Numbered from the stretch's first letter, positions 1 through 8,976 are shown. The stretch is 43,265 nt of DNA from Bacteroidota bacterium (GCA_021323535.1 JAJONO010000038.1:1-43265); one strand, 5' to 3'. Numbers and translations: made by a program. The notes: a model not told the origin generated them from the sequence alone.

Positions 1-52
1 CAGCGGGGTCGGACATGTATCAATAACATAAAATGCTTAAATTCGTGATATC

Positions 53-613
53 ATGGCGTTTAAGATTTACACAAAAACAGGCGATAAAGGGTTGACTTCA
101 CTCATAGGCGGAACAAGACTTCCAAAACATCATATACGTATTGAAGCTTACGGAACAGTGGATGAACTTAATTCGCACATTGGTTTACTCCGTGATGTGA
201 TCACCGACGATTCAACAACAGAACTTCTTGTTTCTATCCAGGATCGTTTATTCACCATGGGCTCGCATCTTGCTGCCGACCCTGAAAAAAATAAAATGGA
301 GCTTCCCGATCTTCATGAAGAAGATATTACCATGCTTGAAAAAGCAATTGACCACATGGATGGACTTGTTCCTGAAATGAAATCGTTTGTATTACCAGGA
401 GGCCACGTAAATGTGTCCTATTGCCACATTGCGCGCTGTGTTTGCCGCAGGGCTGAACGCGCCGTTCTTCGCCTGGCTGAAAACGAAAAAGTAGAAGACA
501 TCCATTTCAAATATCTTAACCGTCTCTCGGATTACCTGTTCATGTTGTCGCGTTGGCTTACCGCTCATTACAAAGCGGAAGAAATTCCCTGGAAACCGAA
601 AAAACAAAAATGA
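53..613 (+). CDS. ATP:cob(I)alamin adenosyltransferase, PduO/MMAB type
   Basis: This enzyme transfers the adenosyl group of ATP to cob(I)alamin, making coenzyme B12 in the cytoplasm. The 186-aa length is typical of the PduO/MMAB family. The N-terminal ATP-binding motif TGDKG (residues 9-13) is followed by GGTR (19-22) and the AYGTVDELNS block (32-41). The C-terminal signature HIARCVCRRAERAV (125-138) holds the arginines and Glu that contact ATP in family structures. The stop overlaps the ATG of the next gene (ATGA, 610-613), so the two are probably translationally coupled. No B12-dependent mutase is visible nearby, so the user of the cofactor must lie elsewhere. The assignment is firm. Confidence 0.96.
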   Translation: MAFKIYTKTGDKGLTSLIGGTRLPKHHIRIEAYGTVDELNSHIGLLRDVITDDSTTELLVSIQDRLFTMGSHLAADPEKNKMELPDLHEEDITMLEKAIDHMDGLVPEMKSFVLPGGHVNVSYCHIARCVCRRAERAVLRLAENEKVEDIHFKYLNRLSDYLFMLSRWLTAHYKAEEIPWKPKKQK

Positions 614-1023
614 AAGCTACTGACATTGTAGATAAAATGATGGACAAAGACTATTTCAGTCAGTGGCTCGGCATTCAGTTAATTGATGTTAAGGAAGGAT
701 ATTGCAAATTAAAAGCTACGGTCAGGAAAGAAATGCTGAACGGATTCGGAATAGCGCACGGAGGAATTACTTATTCGGTGGCCGACAGTGCATTGGCATT
801 TTCTTCCAATTCAAAGGGCAGAAAAAGCGTAAGCATTGAAACTTCCATTTCACATATTGTAAGTCTTACGGAAAATGATGTGATTACCGCGGAAGCAATC
901 TGCGAAACAGAAACAGAAAAACTCGGACATTATAAAATCTCTGTTTACGTGAATAATGATCCGCAGAAAATTGTGGCCCTTTTTAAAGGAATCGTTTATA
1001 AAACTTCAAAAAACTGGGATTAA
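610..1023 (+). CDS. PaaI-type hotdog-fold thioesterase
   Basis: This is a 137-aa single hotdog domain of the PaaI/YdiI acyl-CoA thioesterase type. The family motif is NGFGIAHGG (about residues 38-46), followed by the catalytic-region helix ending ADSALAF. The ATG at 610 is preferred over an upstream in-frame codon at 553 because it gives a normal-length domain and the ATGA overlap with the adenosyltransferase gene. The natural substrate cannot be read from sequence. Related proteins hydrolyse phenylacetyl-CoA intermediates or other aryl/acyl-CoAs. The thiolase at 1564 resembles 3-oxoadipyl-CoA thiolases, which makes an aromatic-acid link possible but unproven. Confidence 0.88.
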   Translation: MKATDIVDKMMDKDYFSQWLGIQLIDVKEGYCKLKATVRKEMLNGFGIAHGGITYSVADSALAFSSNSKGRKSVSIETSISHIVSLTENDVITAEAICETETEKLGHYKISVYVNNDPQKIVALFKGIVYKTSKNWD

Positions 1024-1064
1024 ACCTTTAGCTTTTCCCGGCGTCAAAACAATAAATTACCATT

Positions 1065-1493
1065 ATGAAAACTATAAGATTATTATTACTTGTTACTTTT
1101 CTGTTCAGCCTAAAAGGTTTTTCACAGAGAGGCCACGGGCATGGGCACGGCCATAACCACGGGCACCGTCACGGTAAAAAAGTGGTGGTTGTGAAACGTA
1201 GTCCTTACCGTCCAAGAAAAGTAGTTGTTTATCATCCTGTATGGCATCCAAAATATGCCTGTAATCGCCGCTGGGTATTTTTTCCGAAATACAATTTATA
1301 TTGGGACAACTGGAGAAACCATTACATGTTCTGGAACGGAACCATCTGGATATCTCAGCCAACTCCTCCGCCGGTTATCGTGAACGTAAATCTTGAAAGC
1401 GAAAAACACTACGAGCTCAAGGAAAAAGAAGATGACGAAGACGACGTTTATAAAGGGAACGATTCCCATAAAACAGAATACAAAACAGAATAA
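1065..1493 (+). CDS. Exported His-rich conserved protein
   Basis: A signal peptide (MKTIRLLLLVTFLFSLKGFSQ, 1-21) is followed directly by a run of alternating Gly and His (about residues 24-36), then a Lys/Val basic patch. A Trp/Tyr-rich core has the pattern RWVFFPKYNLYWDNWRNHY, and the tail is acidic (KEKEDDEDD). The core and the VIVNVNLE segment resemble uncharacterised Bacteroidota envelope proteins I recall, but I know no assigned function. The His run could bind transition metals such as Ni, Zn or Cu in the periplasm; this is inferred from composition only. It lies 41 bases after the thioesterase gene and is followed by a strong hairpin terminator at 1519-1560. Confidence 0.8.
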   Translation: MKTIRLLLLVTFLFSLKGFSQRGHGHGHGHNHGHRHGKKVVVVKRSPYRPRKVVVYHPVWHPKYACNRRWVFFPKYNLYWDNWRNHYMFWNGTIWISQPTPPPVIVNVNLESEKHYELKEKEDDEDDVYKGNDSHKTEYKTE

Positions 1494-1518
1494 TTCTAAA
1501 TTTGTTTCATTACTAAAT

Positions 1519-1560
1519 TAAACCCTGTATTTTTACCGCGAAATACAGGGTTAATTTTTT
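1519..1560 (+). terminator. Rho-independent terminator abutting the thiolase start
   Basis: A perfect stem of about 13 bp (TAAACCCTGTATTT, 1519-1532, against AAATACAGGGTTA, 1541-1553) has a short loop and is followed by six T residues. It would end transcripts of the His-rich gene. The T-run stops only three bases before the thiolase ATG at 1564, leaving almost no room for a separate promoter or ribosome-binding site. Confidence 0.85.
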
Positions 1561-1563
1561 ATT

Positions 1564-2769
1564 ATGAAACAAGCATATATTGTTAATGGCGTAAGAACCG
1601 CTATCGGAAATTTCGGAGGAACTCTATCCGCTGTGAGGACAGACGATCTCGCAGCATTTGTACTTAAAGAACTGGTAAAGAAAAATCCGGGAGTTGATTT
1701 CTCGCAGGTAGGCGATCTTATTATGGGCTGTGCTAACCAGGCTGGCGAAGATAACCGAAATGTGGCCCGAATGGCACTTCTTCTCGCCGGGCTGCCAATA
1801 ACTGTTCCGGGACAAACTGTAAACAGATTATGCGCAAGCGGGCTAAGCGCCTCCATTGATGCCGCAAGAGCCATACAGGTTGGTGACGAAGACCTGATGA
1901 TAGCTTCAGGAGTTGAAAACATGACCCGTGGGCCCTGGGTGATGAGCAAGGCTTCTTCAGCTTTTGGTCGCGACCAGCAACTATTCGATAGTAGTTTCGG
2001 GTGGAGATTTATTAACCCCAAAATGAAAGAACTTTATGGTGTTGACGCCATGGGAGAAACCGCTGAAAATGTAGCGGAAAAATATAATATTAACCGTAAA
2101 GACCAGGATCAGTTCGCCTTGTGGAGCCAGCAAAAAGCGGCGAAAGCAAAGGAAAGCGGACGTTTCGAAAAAGAAATCGTTGCGCTTGAAATACCTCAGA
2201 AAAAAGGTAATCCTGTTATTTTTTCCAATGACGAATTCGCTAAGGCAAATACGAGTCTTGAAGGACTTTCCAACTTAAAAGCATCCTTTAAAAAAGAGGG
2301 AACCGTTACAGCCGGCAATGCAAGCGGGTTGAATGATGGTGCCGCTGCCTTACTTATGGCCAGTGAAGAAGGATTAAAAAGAAATAATCTTAAACCTCTC
2401 GCAAGAATTGTTTCAAGCGCGGTGGTTGGTGTTGAGCCTCGTATCATGGGCATTGGTCCTGTTGAGGCCGCTAATAAAGCCCTCAAGCGTGCCGGATTAA
2501 CATTCAAGGATATTGAACTTATAGAGCTGAACGAAGCTTTTGCGGCACAGAGCCTTGCCTGTACGCGCACATGGGGGCTGGCCGATAACGACCCGAGAAT
2601 TAATATTAACGGTGGGGCCATAGCATTGGGCCACCCTCTTGGAATGAGCGGCGCCCGTATTCTCAATTCAGCTGCTATTGATCTTCAGTTACACAATAAA
2701 AAATACGCTTTGGTTACTATGTGTATTGGCGTTGGACAAGGTTATGCAGTGATCATTGAAAAGTGCTAG
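1564..2769 (+). CDS. Thiolase (acetyl-CoA acyltransferase, 3-oxoadipyl-CoA thiolase-like)
   Basis: This 401-aa thiolase has a complete catalytic set: nucleophilic Cys90 in NRLCASG, His357 in GHPLGMSGAR and Cys387 in CIGVGQG. The block EDNRNVARMALLLAGLP (62-78) and the stretch MTRGPWVM are like those of PcaF/PaaJ 3-oxoadipyl-CoA thiolases. In Bacteroidota such proteins are also annotated as general acetyl-CoA acyltransferases of beta-oxidation. No other paa/pca or fad gene is adjacent, so the substrate stays open. The start follows a terminator hairpin immediately, and no clear promoter is seen between them. Confidence 0.93.
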   Translation: MKQAYIVNGVRTAIGNFGGTLSAVRTDDLAAFVLKELVKKNPGVDFSQVGDLIMGCANQAGEDNRNVARMALLLAGLPITVPGQTVNRLCASGLSASIDAARAIQVGDEDLMIASGVENMTRGPWVMSKASSAFGRDQQLFDSSFGWRFINPKMKELYGVDAMGETAENVAEKYNINRKDQDQFALWSQQKAAKAKESGRFEKEIVALEIPQKKGNPVIFSNDEFAKANTSLEGLSNLKASFKKEGTVTAGNASGLNDGAAALLMASEEGLKRNNLKPLARIVSSAVVGVEPRIMGIGPVEAANKALKRAGLTFKDIELIELNEAFAAQSLACTRTWGLADNDPRININGGAIALGHPLGMSGARILNSAAIDLQLHNKKYALVTMCIGVGQGYAVIIEKC

Positions 2770-2809
2770 TTTTAATTTTTTTCGTAACTTCGTTTTCCCC
2801 TTGTAAAGA

Positions 2810-4384
2810 ATGAAAAGAAGTGTCACATTAAGTATTGTTTTTTGTTTTGTTTTTTCTGCCATTTTCGGACAGGGAAAAAAAGACATTAAAGCATTAACAG
2901 CCTCGGCCGAAGCCAAACTGAAAGTCGAGAATTATGAAGACGCCCTGGAAGATTATCTTCAGCTTATAACACTTGATCCAAAAAACGAACTTTATAATTA
3001 CAACACCGCGGTTTGTTATCTCAATACAAACATCAATAAATCAAAAGCGGTTCCTTATCTTGAAATTGTTGTTAGAAATGAAAAACATAATCCCAATGCT
3101 GATTATCTTTTAGGACGTGCCTACCAGTACGCCAACCGTTTTGACGATGCCATGGCTTCTTTCGAAAAGTTTAAAAATAACGCTAAAGGTACCGAAGACA
3201 ATCTTCAGAGTGTAGAGCAACAGATACAACATTGCATTAACGCAAAAGAACTCGTGAAATATCCGGTCGATGTCGTGTTCCAGAATTTAGGGAAAAACAT
3301 TAACTCACAATTTCCGGATTACTATCCTTTCGTTAACGAGAATGAAGCGTACATGATGTACAACACCAAACGCCCTTTAGATAAAGAAATAACCCGTCTT
3401 GAAAACGGCCAATATCTTAATACGATCCAGGTTTCCAAAGTGGTCAATGGTCAATACATGGAAAGCAGTATTGTTGGAGAACCTATCAGCAAGGGAAATT
3501 CGGGAACCGAAATTATTGGCATGAACTCTAAAGGGAACATCATTCTCATAAACAAACATAATCTCCGTGGTGAAAGCAAACTCTATCAATCCGAAATGCA
3601 GAGTAATGGCGAGTTTTCAAAACCGGAAGAACTTCCTGCAACCATTAATGGAAGCGGTGATGTGATTGCTGCAACAGTTAACTCCGAAGGAAACATCATT
3701 TATTTTGCCAGCAATCGTAAAGGTGGTTTTGGTGGCACAGATATTTATTCATGCAATAAACTTCCAAATGGTAAATGGAGTGAGGCAAAAAACATGGGTA
3801 AGGAAATCAATACAACATCTGACGAAGACTTTCCAAATCTTTCACCAGATGGAAGATCGCTTTATTTCAGCAGTAAAGGGCACAGCAGCATGGGAGGTTA
3901 CGATATTTTCAAAGCTTCTTACAATGAAAGCACTCAGCAATTCGGGAAGGTTCAGAATATCGGTTACCCAATCAATACTTCCTATGACGATCTTAATTTC
4001 AGGATCTCAAAAAACGGACGTTATGGATATGTAGCTTCTTTACGCGGCGGCGGCTTAGGAGATTTTGATATTTACCGCGTTTCATTCAATGAGGTGGAAA
4101 TTGATTATACCGTTCTTATCGGGCAGCTTGGCTCAAAAGATACAACCGCAAAAGTAGATTTCAGAAACACGTTTATCACCTGCAACGATAACATTACCAA
4201 TGAAATTGTGGGCACTTATATTCCGAATCCTGTAACAGGAAGGCTCATTATTATTTTACCTCCGGGAAAGTATACGGTACTTGTAGAATCACCAGGATTT
4301 AAAGATTATAAATATCCTATAGAAGTATTCGACAAGGTGTCGTACCAATCGGAAATCAATTTAAATATCTCTTTAACCAAATAG
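2810..4384 (+). CDS. PorE-like TPR and PD40 beta-propeller protein without OmpA domain
   Basis: The 524-aa protein begins with a signal peptide (cut near FSAIFGQ, about residue 21). TPR-like helices follow at roughly 25-150, then WD40-like PD40 propeller blades at about 170-435 (IYFASNRKGGFGGTDIY, LYFSSKGHSSMGGYDIF, GYVASLRGGGLGDFDIY). The C-terminal domain of about 85 residues resembles a carboxypeptidase regulatory-like fold (PPGKYTVLVESPGF). This order matches PorE, a T9SS-associated periplasmic lipoprotein, but the terminal OmpA peptidoglycan-binding domain is missing and no lipobox Cys is present. Two bases separate it from upp. A weak promoter-like TAACTTCG lies at 2785-2792. It is probably an envelope scaffold protein. 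Confidence 0.78.
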   Translation: MKRSVTLSIVFCFVFSAIFGQGKKDIKALTASAEAKLKVENYEDALEDYLQLITLDPKNELYNYNTAVCYLNTNINKSKAVPYLEIVVRNEKHNPNADYLLGRAYQYANRFDDAMASFEKFKNNAKGTEDNLQSVEQQIQHCINAKELVKYPVDVVFQNLGKNINSQFPDYYPFVNENEAYMMYNTKRPLDKEITRLENGQYLNTIQVSKVVNGQYMESSIVGEPISKGNSGTEIIGMNSKGNIILINKHNLRGESKLYQSEMQSNGEFSKPEELPATINGSGDVIAATVNSEGNIIYFASNRKGGFGGTDIYSCNKLPNGKWSEAKNMGKEINTTSDEDFPNLSPDGRSLYFSSKGHSSMGGYDIFKASYNESTQQFGKVQNIGYPINTSYDDLNFRISKNGRYGYVASLRGGGLGDFDIYRVSFNEVEIDYTVLIGQLGSKDTTAKVDFRNTFITCNDNITNEIVGTYIPNPVTGRLIIILPPGKYTVLVESPGFKDYKYPIEVFDKVSYQSEINLNISLTK

Positions 4385-4386
4385 TT

Positions 4387-5037
4387 ATGATCCACAATTT
4401 AGCTCAGCAAAATTCTATCTTCAACCAGTTTATTTCGGAAATAAGGGATGCAAATGTCCAGAAGGACAGTATGCGTTTCAGGCGGAACATGGAACGCATG
4501 GGAGAAATTTTCGCTTACGAAATCAGTAAAACCATTGCATATAACGATGTTAAGGTAACAACTCCGCTTGGTGAAGCAGACTGTAAACAAGTGAAGGAAC
4601 AACCCGTGATCGCAACTATTTTAAGAGCGGGACTTCCTCTTCATTTAGGACTTTTAAATTATTTTGACCAGGCTCAGAACGCTTTTGTGAGCGCTTACAG
4701 AAGACATCATAAGGATAATTCCTTTGAGATTGCATTGGAGTATGTGGCTTGTCCAGACCTCAACAATAAAATATTAATTCTTTGTGATCCTATGCTTGCA
4801 ACAGGATCGTCGATGGTTCTCACCTATAAATCGCTTATGTCGAAAGGAACACCAGCTCATACACATATTGTAACTACAATCGCAAGCCAGCAAGGTGTTG
4901 ATCATTTAAAGGCACACATGCCTAATACCAACTTTACCTTATGGTGTGGCGCCATTGACGAAGAACTTACTGCACACGCTTATATTGTTCCCGGACTTGG
5001 CGATGCAGGCGATCTTGCTTTCGGAAGTAAACTTTAA
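4387..5037 (+). CDS. upp: Uracil phosphoribosyltransferase
   Basis: This enzyme makes UMP from uracil and PRPP in pyrimidine salvage. The 216-aa length fits. The PRPP-binding loop is CDPMLATGSS (133-142), with Asp134 and the A-T-G segment in place. The upstream block ATILRAGLPL (76-85) and the C-terminal uracil-binding segment GLGDAGD are also present. The gene starts two bases after the PorE-like stop and ends six bases before bshC, so the three are probably co-transcribed. Confidence 0.95.
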   Translation: MIHNLAQQNSIFNQFISEIRDANVQKDSMRFRRNMERMGEIFAYEISKTIAYNDVKVTTPLGEADCKQVKEQPVIATILRAGLPLHLGLLNYFDQAQNAFVSAYRRHHKDNSFEIALEYVACPDLNNKILILCDPMLATGSSMVLTYKSLMSKGTPAHTHIVTTIASQQGVDHLKAHMPNTNFTLWCGAIDEELTAHAYIVPGLGDAGDLAFGSKL

Positions 5038-5043
5038 TCACAG

Positions 5044-6639
5044 ATGTTTCGTTTTCAAAACACGTCATTAAAAACTGCGGACGTTCTTAATCCGTTGGTA
5101 CAGGATTACATTGACAAAAAAGAAAATCTTTTGCCGTATTATGGAGAATTTCCGGATATAAAAGGCTTCGGGAATATTCTTAAAAAGGACCCTTACACTT
5201 CTTTGAACCGCGCTGCGCTGCATGAAATACTCATGACGCAGGCCAAAACAGTTGGCAATGCAAATGCAAAGAGCATTTCCAATATTGAACTTTTAAAGGA
5301 AAAGAATTCATATACCATTACAACCGGACATCAGTTGTGCCTGTTCACCGGTCCACTTTATTTTATTTACAAAATATTTTCGGTGATTAACCTCGCCGAA
5401 GAATTAAGCAAAACATTTCCTGAAAATAAATTTGTTCCTGTTTACTGGGCCGCTTCCGAGGATCATGATTTTGAAGAAGTGAACCATTTCCGCTTATTCG
5501 GAAAAACCATAACCTGGGAAAGTAAACAAACAGGCGCCGTAGGAAATTTTAAAACGCAAGAGCTTGAAACATTACTTCCGCAGGTAAAAGAAATCCTGGG
5601 TGCCGGAGCTAACAGCGATTACCTGGTTTCTCTTTTCGAAAAAGCTTATTTAAGTCACAGCTCTCTTGCCCAAGCCACACGCTTTTTGGTGAACGAACTT
5701 TTTGGTGAGTACGGTTTAATTACTGTTGACGGAAATGATAAACAATTCAAGCAGCAATTTAAAGCTACCTTAGGTAAAGATATTTTTGAAAATGTTTCCT
5801 TTGACCGGGTTAATAAAACCATTTCGGAACTGGAAAACATGGCTTACAAAGCGCAGGTAAATCCAAGACCCATTAATTGTTTTTTTATGGAAGGCGATTT
5901 GCGCGCGCGGATTGAAAAGGAAAACAATAATTATAAACTTGTTGGAACAGATCGTTCATTTACCAGGGAACAACTTGAATCTGTAATCGAAAATGAAACA
6001 GAGAAGATAAGTCCTAACGTTGTACTTCGTCCGCTTTACCAGCAACAGATCCTTCCTAATCTTGCTTATGTTGGCGGCCCGGGTGAATTAGCTTATTGGC
6101 TCGAGTATAAAAAAATGTTTGAAGCTTACAGTACTTTTTTTCCTTTGCTTGTACCACGTTCGTTTGTTACACTTATTGATAAAAACACAAAAAACAAGAC
6201 TGAGAAACTGGAATTGTCTTTTGATGATCTTTTTAAAACTGATGCCGAACTTGTCAAACTTTTCCAGGTGAGGTCCAACAATGTGTTTGATGTGGACACT
6301 GAGAAAAAACAAATAGAAAGTCTTTTTGCTGAACTCTCACAAAAGATCGGCGTTATTGATAAAACGCTTGTTAATTCGGTTTCTGCTGAACAGCAGAAGG
6401 CGATGAATAGTCTTGACACTATCAACGCCAAAGCTAACAAAGCGTTAAAGCAACGTTCTGATACGGAAATGAACCAGTTAAAGGCTATTAAGGAAAAACT
6501 GTTTCCGGGAAATGGTCCGCAGGAGCGTTACGATAATTTTTCGGCTCATTATTTAAAATGGGGGGGCGAACTATTTACGGCACTGAAAGAAAACATACAA
6601 CCCTTGTCGCTTCAGCATTCTTCGTTGATTGAGGAATGA
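5044..6639 (+). CDS. bshC: Bacillithiol synthase, putative cysteine-adding enzyme BshC
   Basis: BshC adds cysteine to GlcN-malate in the last step of bacillithiol synthesis. The 531-aa protein carries the family blocks TTGHQLCLFTGPLYFIYKI (93-111), PVYWAASEDHDFEEVNHF (132-149) and YVGGPGELAYWLEY in the second half. The coiled-coil-prone segment near residues 420-485 is usual for BshC. Bacillithiol is the main low-molecular-weight thiol of many Bacteroidota as well as Firmicutes. BshA and BshB are not in this window. The start lies six bases after upp. Confidence 0.95.
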   Translation: MFRFQNTSLKTADVLNPLVQDYIDKKENLLPYYGEFPDIKGFGNILKKDPYTSLNRAALHEILMTQAKTVGNANAKSISNIELLKEKNSYTITTGHQLCLFTGPLYFIYKIFSVINLAEELSKTFPENKFVPVYWAASEDHDFEEVNHFRLFGKTITWESKQTGAVGNFKTQELETLLPQVKEILGAGANSDYLVSLFEKAYLSHSSLAQATRFLVNELFGEYGLITVDGNDKQFKQQFKATLGKDIFENVSFDRVNKTISELENMAYKAQVNPRPINCFFMEGDLRARIEKENNNYKLVGTDRSFTREQLESVIENETEKISPNVVLRPLYQQQILPNLAYVGGPGELAYWLEYKKMFEAYSTFFPLLVPRSFVTLIDKNTKNKTEKLELSFDDLFKTDAELVKLFQVRSNNVFDVDTEKKQIESLFAELSQKIGVIDKTLVNSVSAEQQKAMNSLDTINAKANKALKQRSDTEMNQLKAIKEKLFPGNGPQERYDNFSAHYLKWGGELFTALKENIQPLSLQHSSLIEE

Positions 6640-6671
6640 TTATTATTGGATTTCTATTCGTTTCAAAAGCG

Positions 6672-6786
6672 ATTTCGTCATCCTTACGAAGGAAGGATCT
6701 GTTCTTTAACACTGTCAAAAGCCCAGATCCCTCCTGCCTCCTTCGGACGCTGAAGCTTTAGCGAAGGCGCTGCGGGATGACATTTC
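6672..6786. repeat. Intergenic inverted repeat, GTCATCC...GGATCTG type
   Basis: The left arm (6672-6701, TTTCGTCATCC ... GGAAGGATCTG) is matched by the reverse complement of the right arm (6724-6786, CAGATCCCTCC ... GGGATGACATTTCG). The right arm contains a nested hairpin around CTTCGG...CGAAGG. The element sits between bshC and the next gene and has no ORF. Palindromic GTCATCC/GGATCT elements of this kind are, as I recall, dispersed repeats in many bacterial genomes. Confidence 0.7.
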
Positions 6787-6897
6787 GTATTGTAATTACC
6801 TTTCTAAAACAACCCTGTCATTTTTCCACCCTCAGGATGTTAAAATCGTGCAGGAAATATCAAAATTTTCGCTATTTTTATTACTTAATTTTAAAAT

Positions 6898-7911
6898 ATG
6901 AGAAAACTTTTACCTGCTTTATTATTTCTTTTCGCAATTAAAGCTAATGCACAGTTGGTGCTTACGCAAGCCGCCAATGAACCAATAATCGGCGACACCT
7001 CAAGAGTACACGTTCTTGATACTACCAACTTTTCTTCAGGAATGCCTATTGGTGTTACGGGAACAAATGCGGTTTGGAATTTCACAAGCATGATTACCAC
7101 TACAGCTGTTATTACCTCGGCTTATGTTTCAACCACTGCGGTTTCGGGAGCCAGCGCTTACCCCGGATCGAATTACGTTCAGAAACAGGGAGCTTTAAAT
7201 ACTTACTTTAAATCAACCACTACTCCAACTACGCAAACCGAATTTCTTGGAATAGGTTCAAGTTCACTGAACATGAACTTCAGTAGTAATTCAGCTATCG
7301 GGGCGGTTTATCCAATGACCTTTGGAAACAATATTTCTGACAATTTCTCGGGCTCGTTCTCATTCTCTGTTTCAGGAAATGTGAATGGAAATGTGGTGAC
7401 CACTGCCGACGGAACAGGTACCTTAAATTTAATGGATAATATTTCGTTGACGAATGTGCTGCGTGTAAAAAGCGTTCAGAACATGACCATGACAACCGGA
7501 CCTTTCCCTGTTGGAACCATCAAACAAACCACTTATAACTACTACCATTCTACTGAAAAATTTCCTGTGCTCACAATTAATTACACATCGATTGCTTTAA
7601 CCGGCCAATCGCCAACGGTTACAGCCGGGGCCACAGGAAACAAAAACTATTTTGTTGTGGGCATGAAAGAAAATTCGCTGGCCGACGCGCAGTTATCTGT
7701 TTATCCTAACCCGGTAAAAGATATTTTAACGGTTAATGTAAGCGAAGCCTTTAAGCCAGGAAAAATTTCGGTTTACACCCAACTCGGACAGCTTATTTAC
7801 AGTACTAGTTATGAAAGAAACATAAATGTAAACAACCTTTCAAAAGGAATTTATTTTGTGGAGATCAGTGGTGAAAAGGGAGTAGTACATAAGAAGTTTC
7901 TAAAGGATTAA
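6898..7911 (+). CDS. T9SS type A sorting-domain protein, paralogue 1
   Basis: A signal peptide ends near KANAQ (residue 19). A beta-rich Ser/Thr-rich domain with no family I recognise spans about residues 20-260. The C-terminal T9SS type A sorting domain (about the last 75 aa) has the classic opening SVYPNPVKDILTV and the GIYFVEISG strand. The product should cross the outer membrane by the type IX system and be anchored or released after CTD cleavage. The next gene is a paralogue with the same N-terminal motif LTQAANE.IIGD and the same layout. Its function is unknown. Confidence 0.85.
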   Translation: MRKLLPALLFLFAIKANAQLVLTQAANEPIIGDTSRVHVLDTTNFSSGMPIGVTGTNAVWNFTSMITTTAVITSAYVSTTAVSGASAYPGSNYVQKQGALNTYFKSTTTPTTQTEFLGIGSSSLNMNFSSNSAIGAVYPMTFGNNISDNFSGSFSFSVSGNVNGNVVTTADGTGTLNLMDNISLTNVLRVKSVQNMTMTTGPFPVGTIKQTTYNYYHSTEKFPVLTINYTSIALTGQSPTVTAGATGNKNYFVVGMKENSLADAQLSVYPNPVKDILTVNVSEAFKPGKISVYTQLGQLIYSTSYERNINVNNLSKGIYFVEISGEKGVVHKKFLKD

Positions 7912-7968
7912 TGAAACAGAAGTGCTCTATTATTTTAAATGTATAAACCAAATAAAAACAAATAACCA

Positions 7969-8958
7969 ATGAAAAAAATCTACCTTACACTTTTGAGCGG
8001 ATTGTTCATCAGTCAGCTGTCTACAGCACAAACATTAACACAAGCTGCCAACGAAGCTATAATTGGCGATTCATGGACCAACAAAGGATGGGATTCAGTA
8101 GGAACTGTTCCTAAAACTACCGGAGCCGGACAATTGTGGGACTTTTCAGCGTTTACACAAAATACGGTTGTTATTAATTCAACTTATCAGGCTACAACTT
8201 CTGTGGCCGGAGCTTCTTCTTTTCCTGGAGCTACTATTGCTGAAAATCTGGGTGGCGGTAATTATAACCTTTATAAATCAGCTGGATCAAACTGGGAAAT
8301 GTTAGGATCTATCACGTCTGCAGGTAATATTACTTACACCAACTCATCAATTATGGCTCAGTGGCCTATTGCAATGGGGTATTCTGTTACAGATCAATTC
8401 GCCGGTTCTCTTGCTGGAGTTGCTGCATTGAACGGAACTATCACTACAGAAGGTACAGGTACAGGAACTGTTAACTTCCCGGGAGGAACAACGCTTTCTA
8501 ACGTACTTCAGGTTAGAGTTAAAAACAATGTGAGCGTTCCTTCTATTTTCACAACTATCGTTTCTACGGAATACTACTATTATCATGCTTCATTAAAATT
8601 CCCTATCGTAAGAGTTATTTATCAGCTTACCAGCGGAGCGCAGAATTCTAATGTTAAAACCATTGATATCAATCAGGCTATTGTGACCGGATTAAACGAT
8701 AAAAACTTCGAAGCTACATTCCAGATCTTTCCTAATCCTGCAAAAGATAATTTCAATGTAAATCTTTCAAACCCTTCTAACGAGAACGGCGTTATTGAAA
8801 TTTACAATGCAATTGGCCAGGTTGTAAACACTATCAACCTGGGTAACGATTCTCAATTAAAAACCAACGTTTCAATCTCAGGATTAAACAGCGGTATTTA
8901 CATCGTTAAAACATCTTTAGGAGCTAAAACTTCTTCAAGAAGACTAATTGTTGAATAA
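7969..8958 (+). CDS. T9SS type A sorting-domain protein, paralogue 2
   Basis: This 329-aa protein has a signal peptide to about STAQ (residue 21), the LTQAANEAIIGD motif shared with paralogue 1, and a Gly/Ser/Thr-rich beta domain. The type A sorting domain starts at FQIFPNPAKDNFNV and ends RRLIVE. Both paralogues also share a segment of the form YYYHASLKFPI/YNYYHSTEKFPV near residue 210. It lies 57 bases after paralogue 1 and is closed by a strong terminator at 8977-9011. The pair looks like a tandem duplication that has diverged considerably. Confidence 0.85.
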   Translation: MKKIYLTLLSGLFISQLSTAQTLTQAANEAIIGDSWTNKGWDSVGTVPKTTGAGQLWDFSAFTQNTVVINSTYQATTSVAGASSFPGATIAENLGGGNYNLYKSAGSNWEMLGSITSAGNITYTNSSIMAQWPIAMGYSVTDQFAGSLAGVAALNGTITTEGTGTGTVNFPGGTTLSNVLQVRVKNNVSVPSIFTTIVSTEYYYYHASLKFPIVRVIYQLTSGAQNSNVKTIDINQAIVTGLNDKNFEATFQIFPNPAKDNFNVNLSNPSNENGVIEIYNAIGQVVNTINLGNDSQLKTNVSISGLNSGIYIVKTSLGAKTSSRRLIVE

Positions 8959-8976
8959 TAACATTATTCTTTAAAT

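Noticed and set aside
1-52. Possible 3' end of a gene before the adenosyltransferase
   Set aside because: A short open stretch to a TAA at 29-31 exists, but nine codons are too few to call a gene.
1551-2021. Minus-strand frame of 156 codons opposite the thiolase
   Set aside because: Shadow of the thiolase; the composition follows the reverse complement of conserved thiolase codons.
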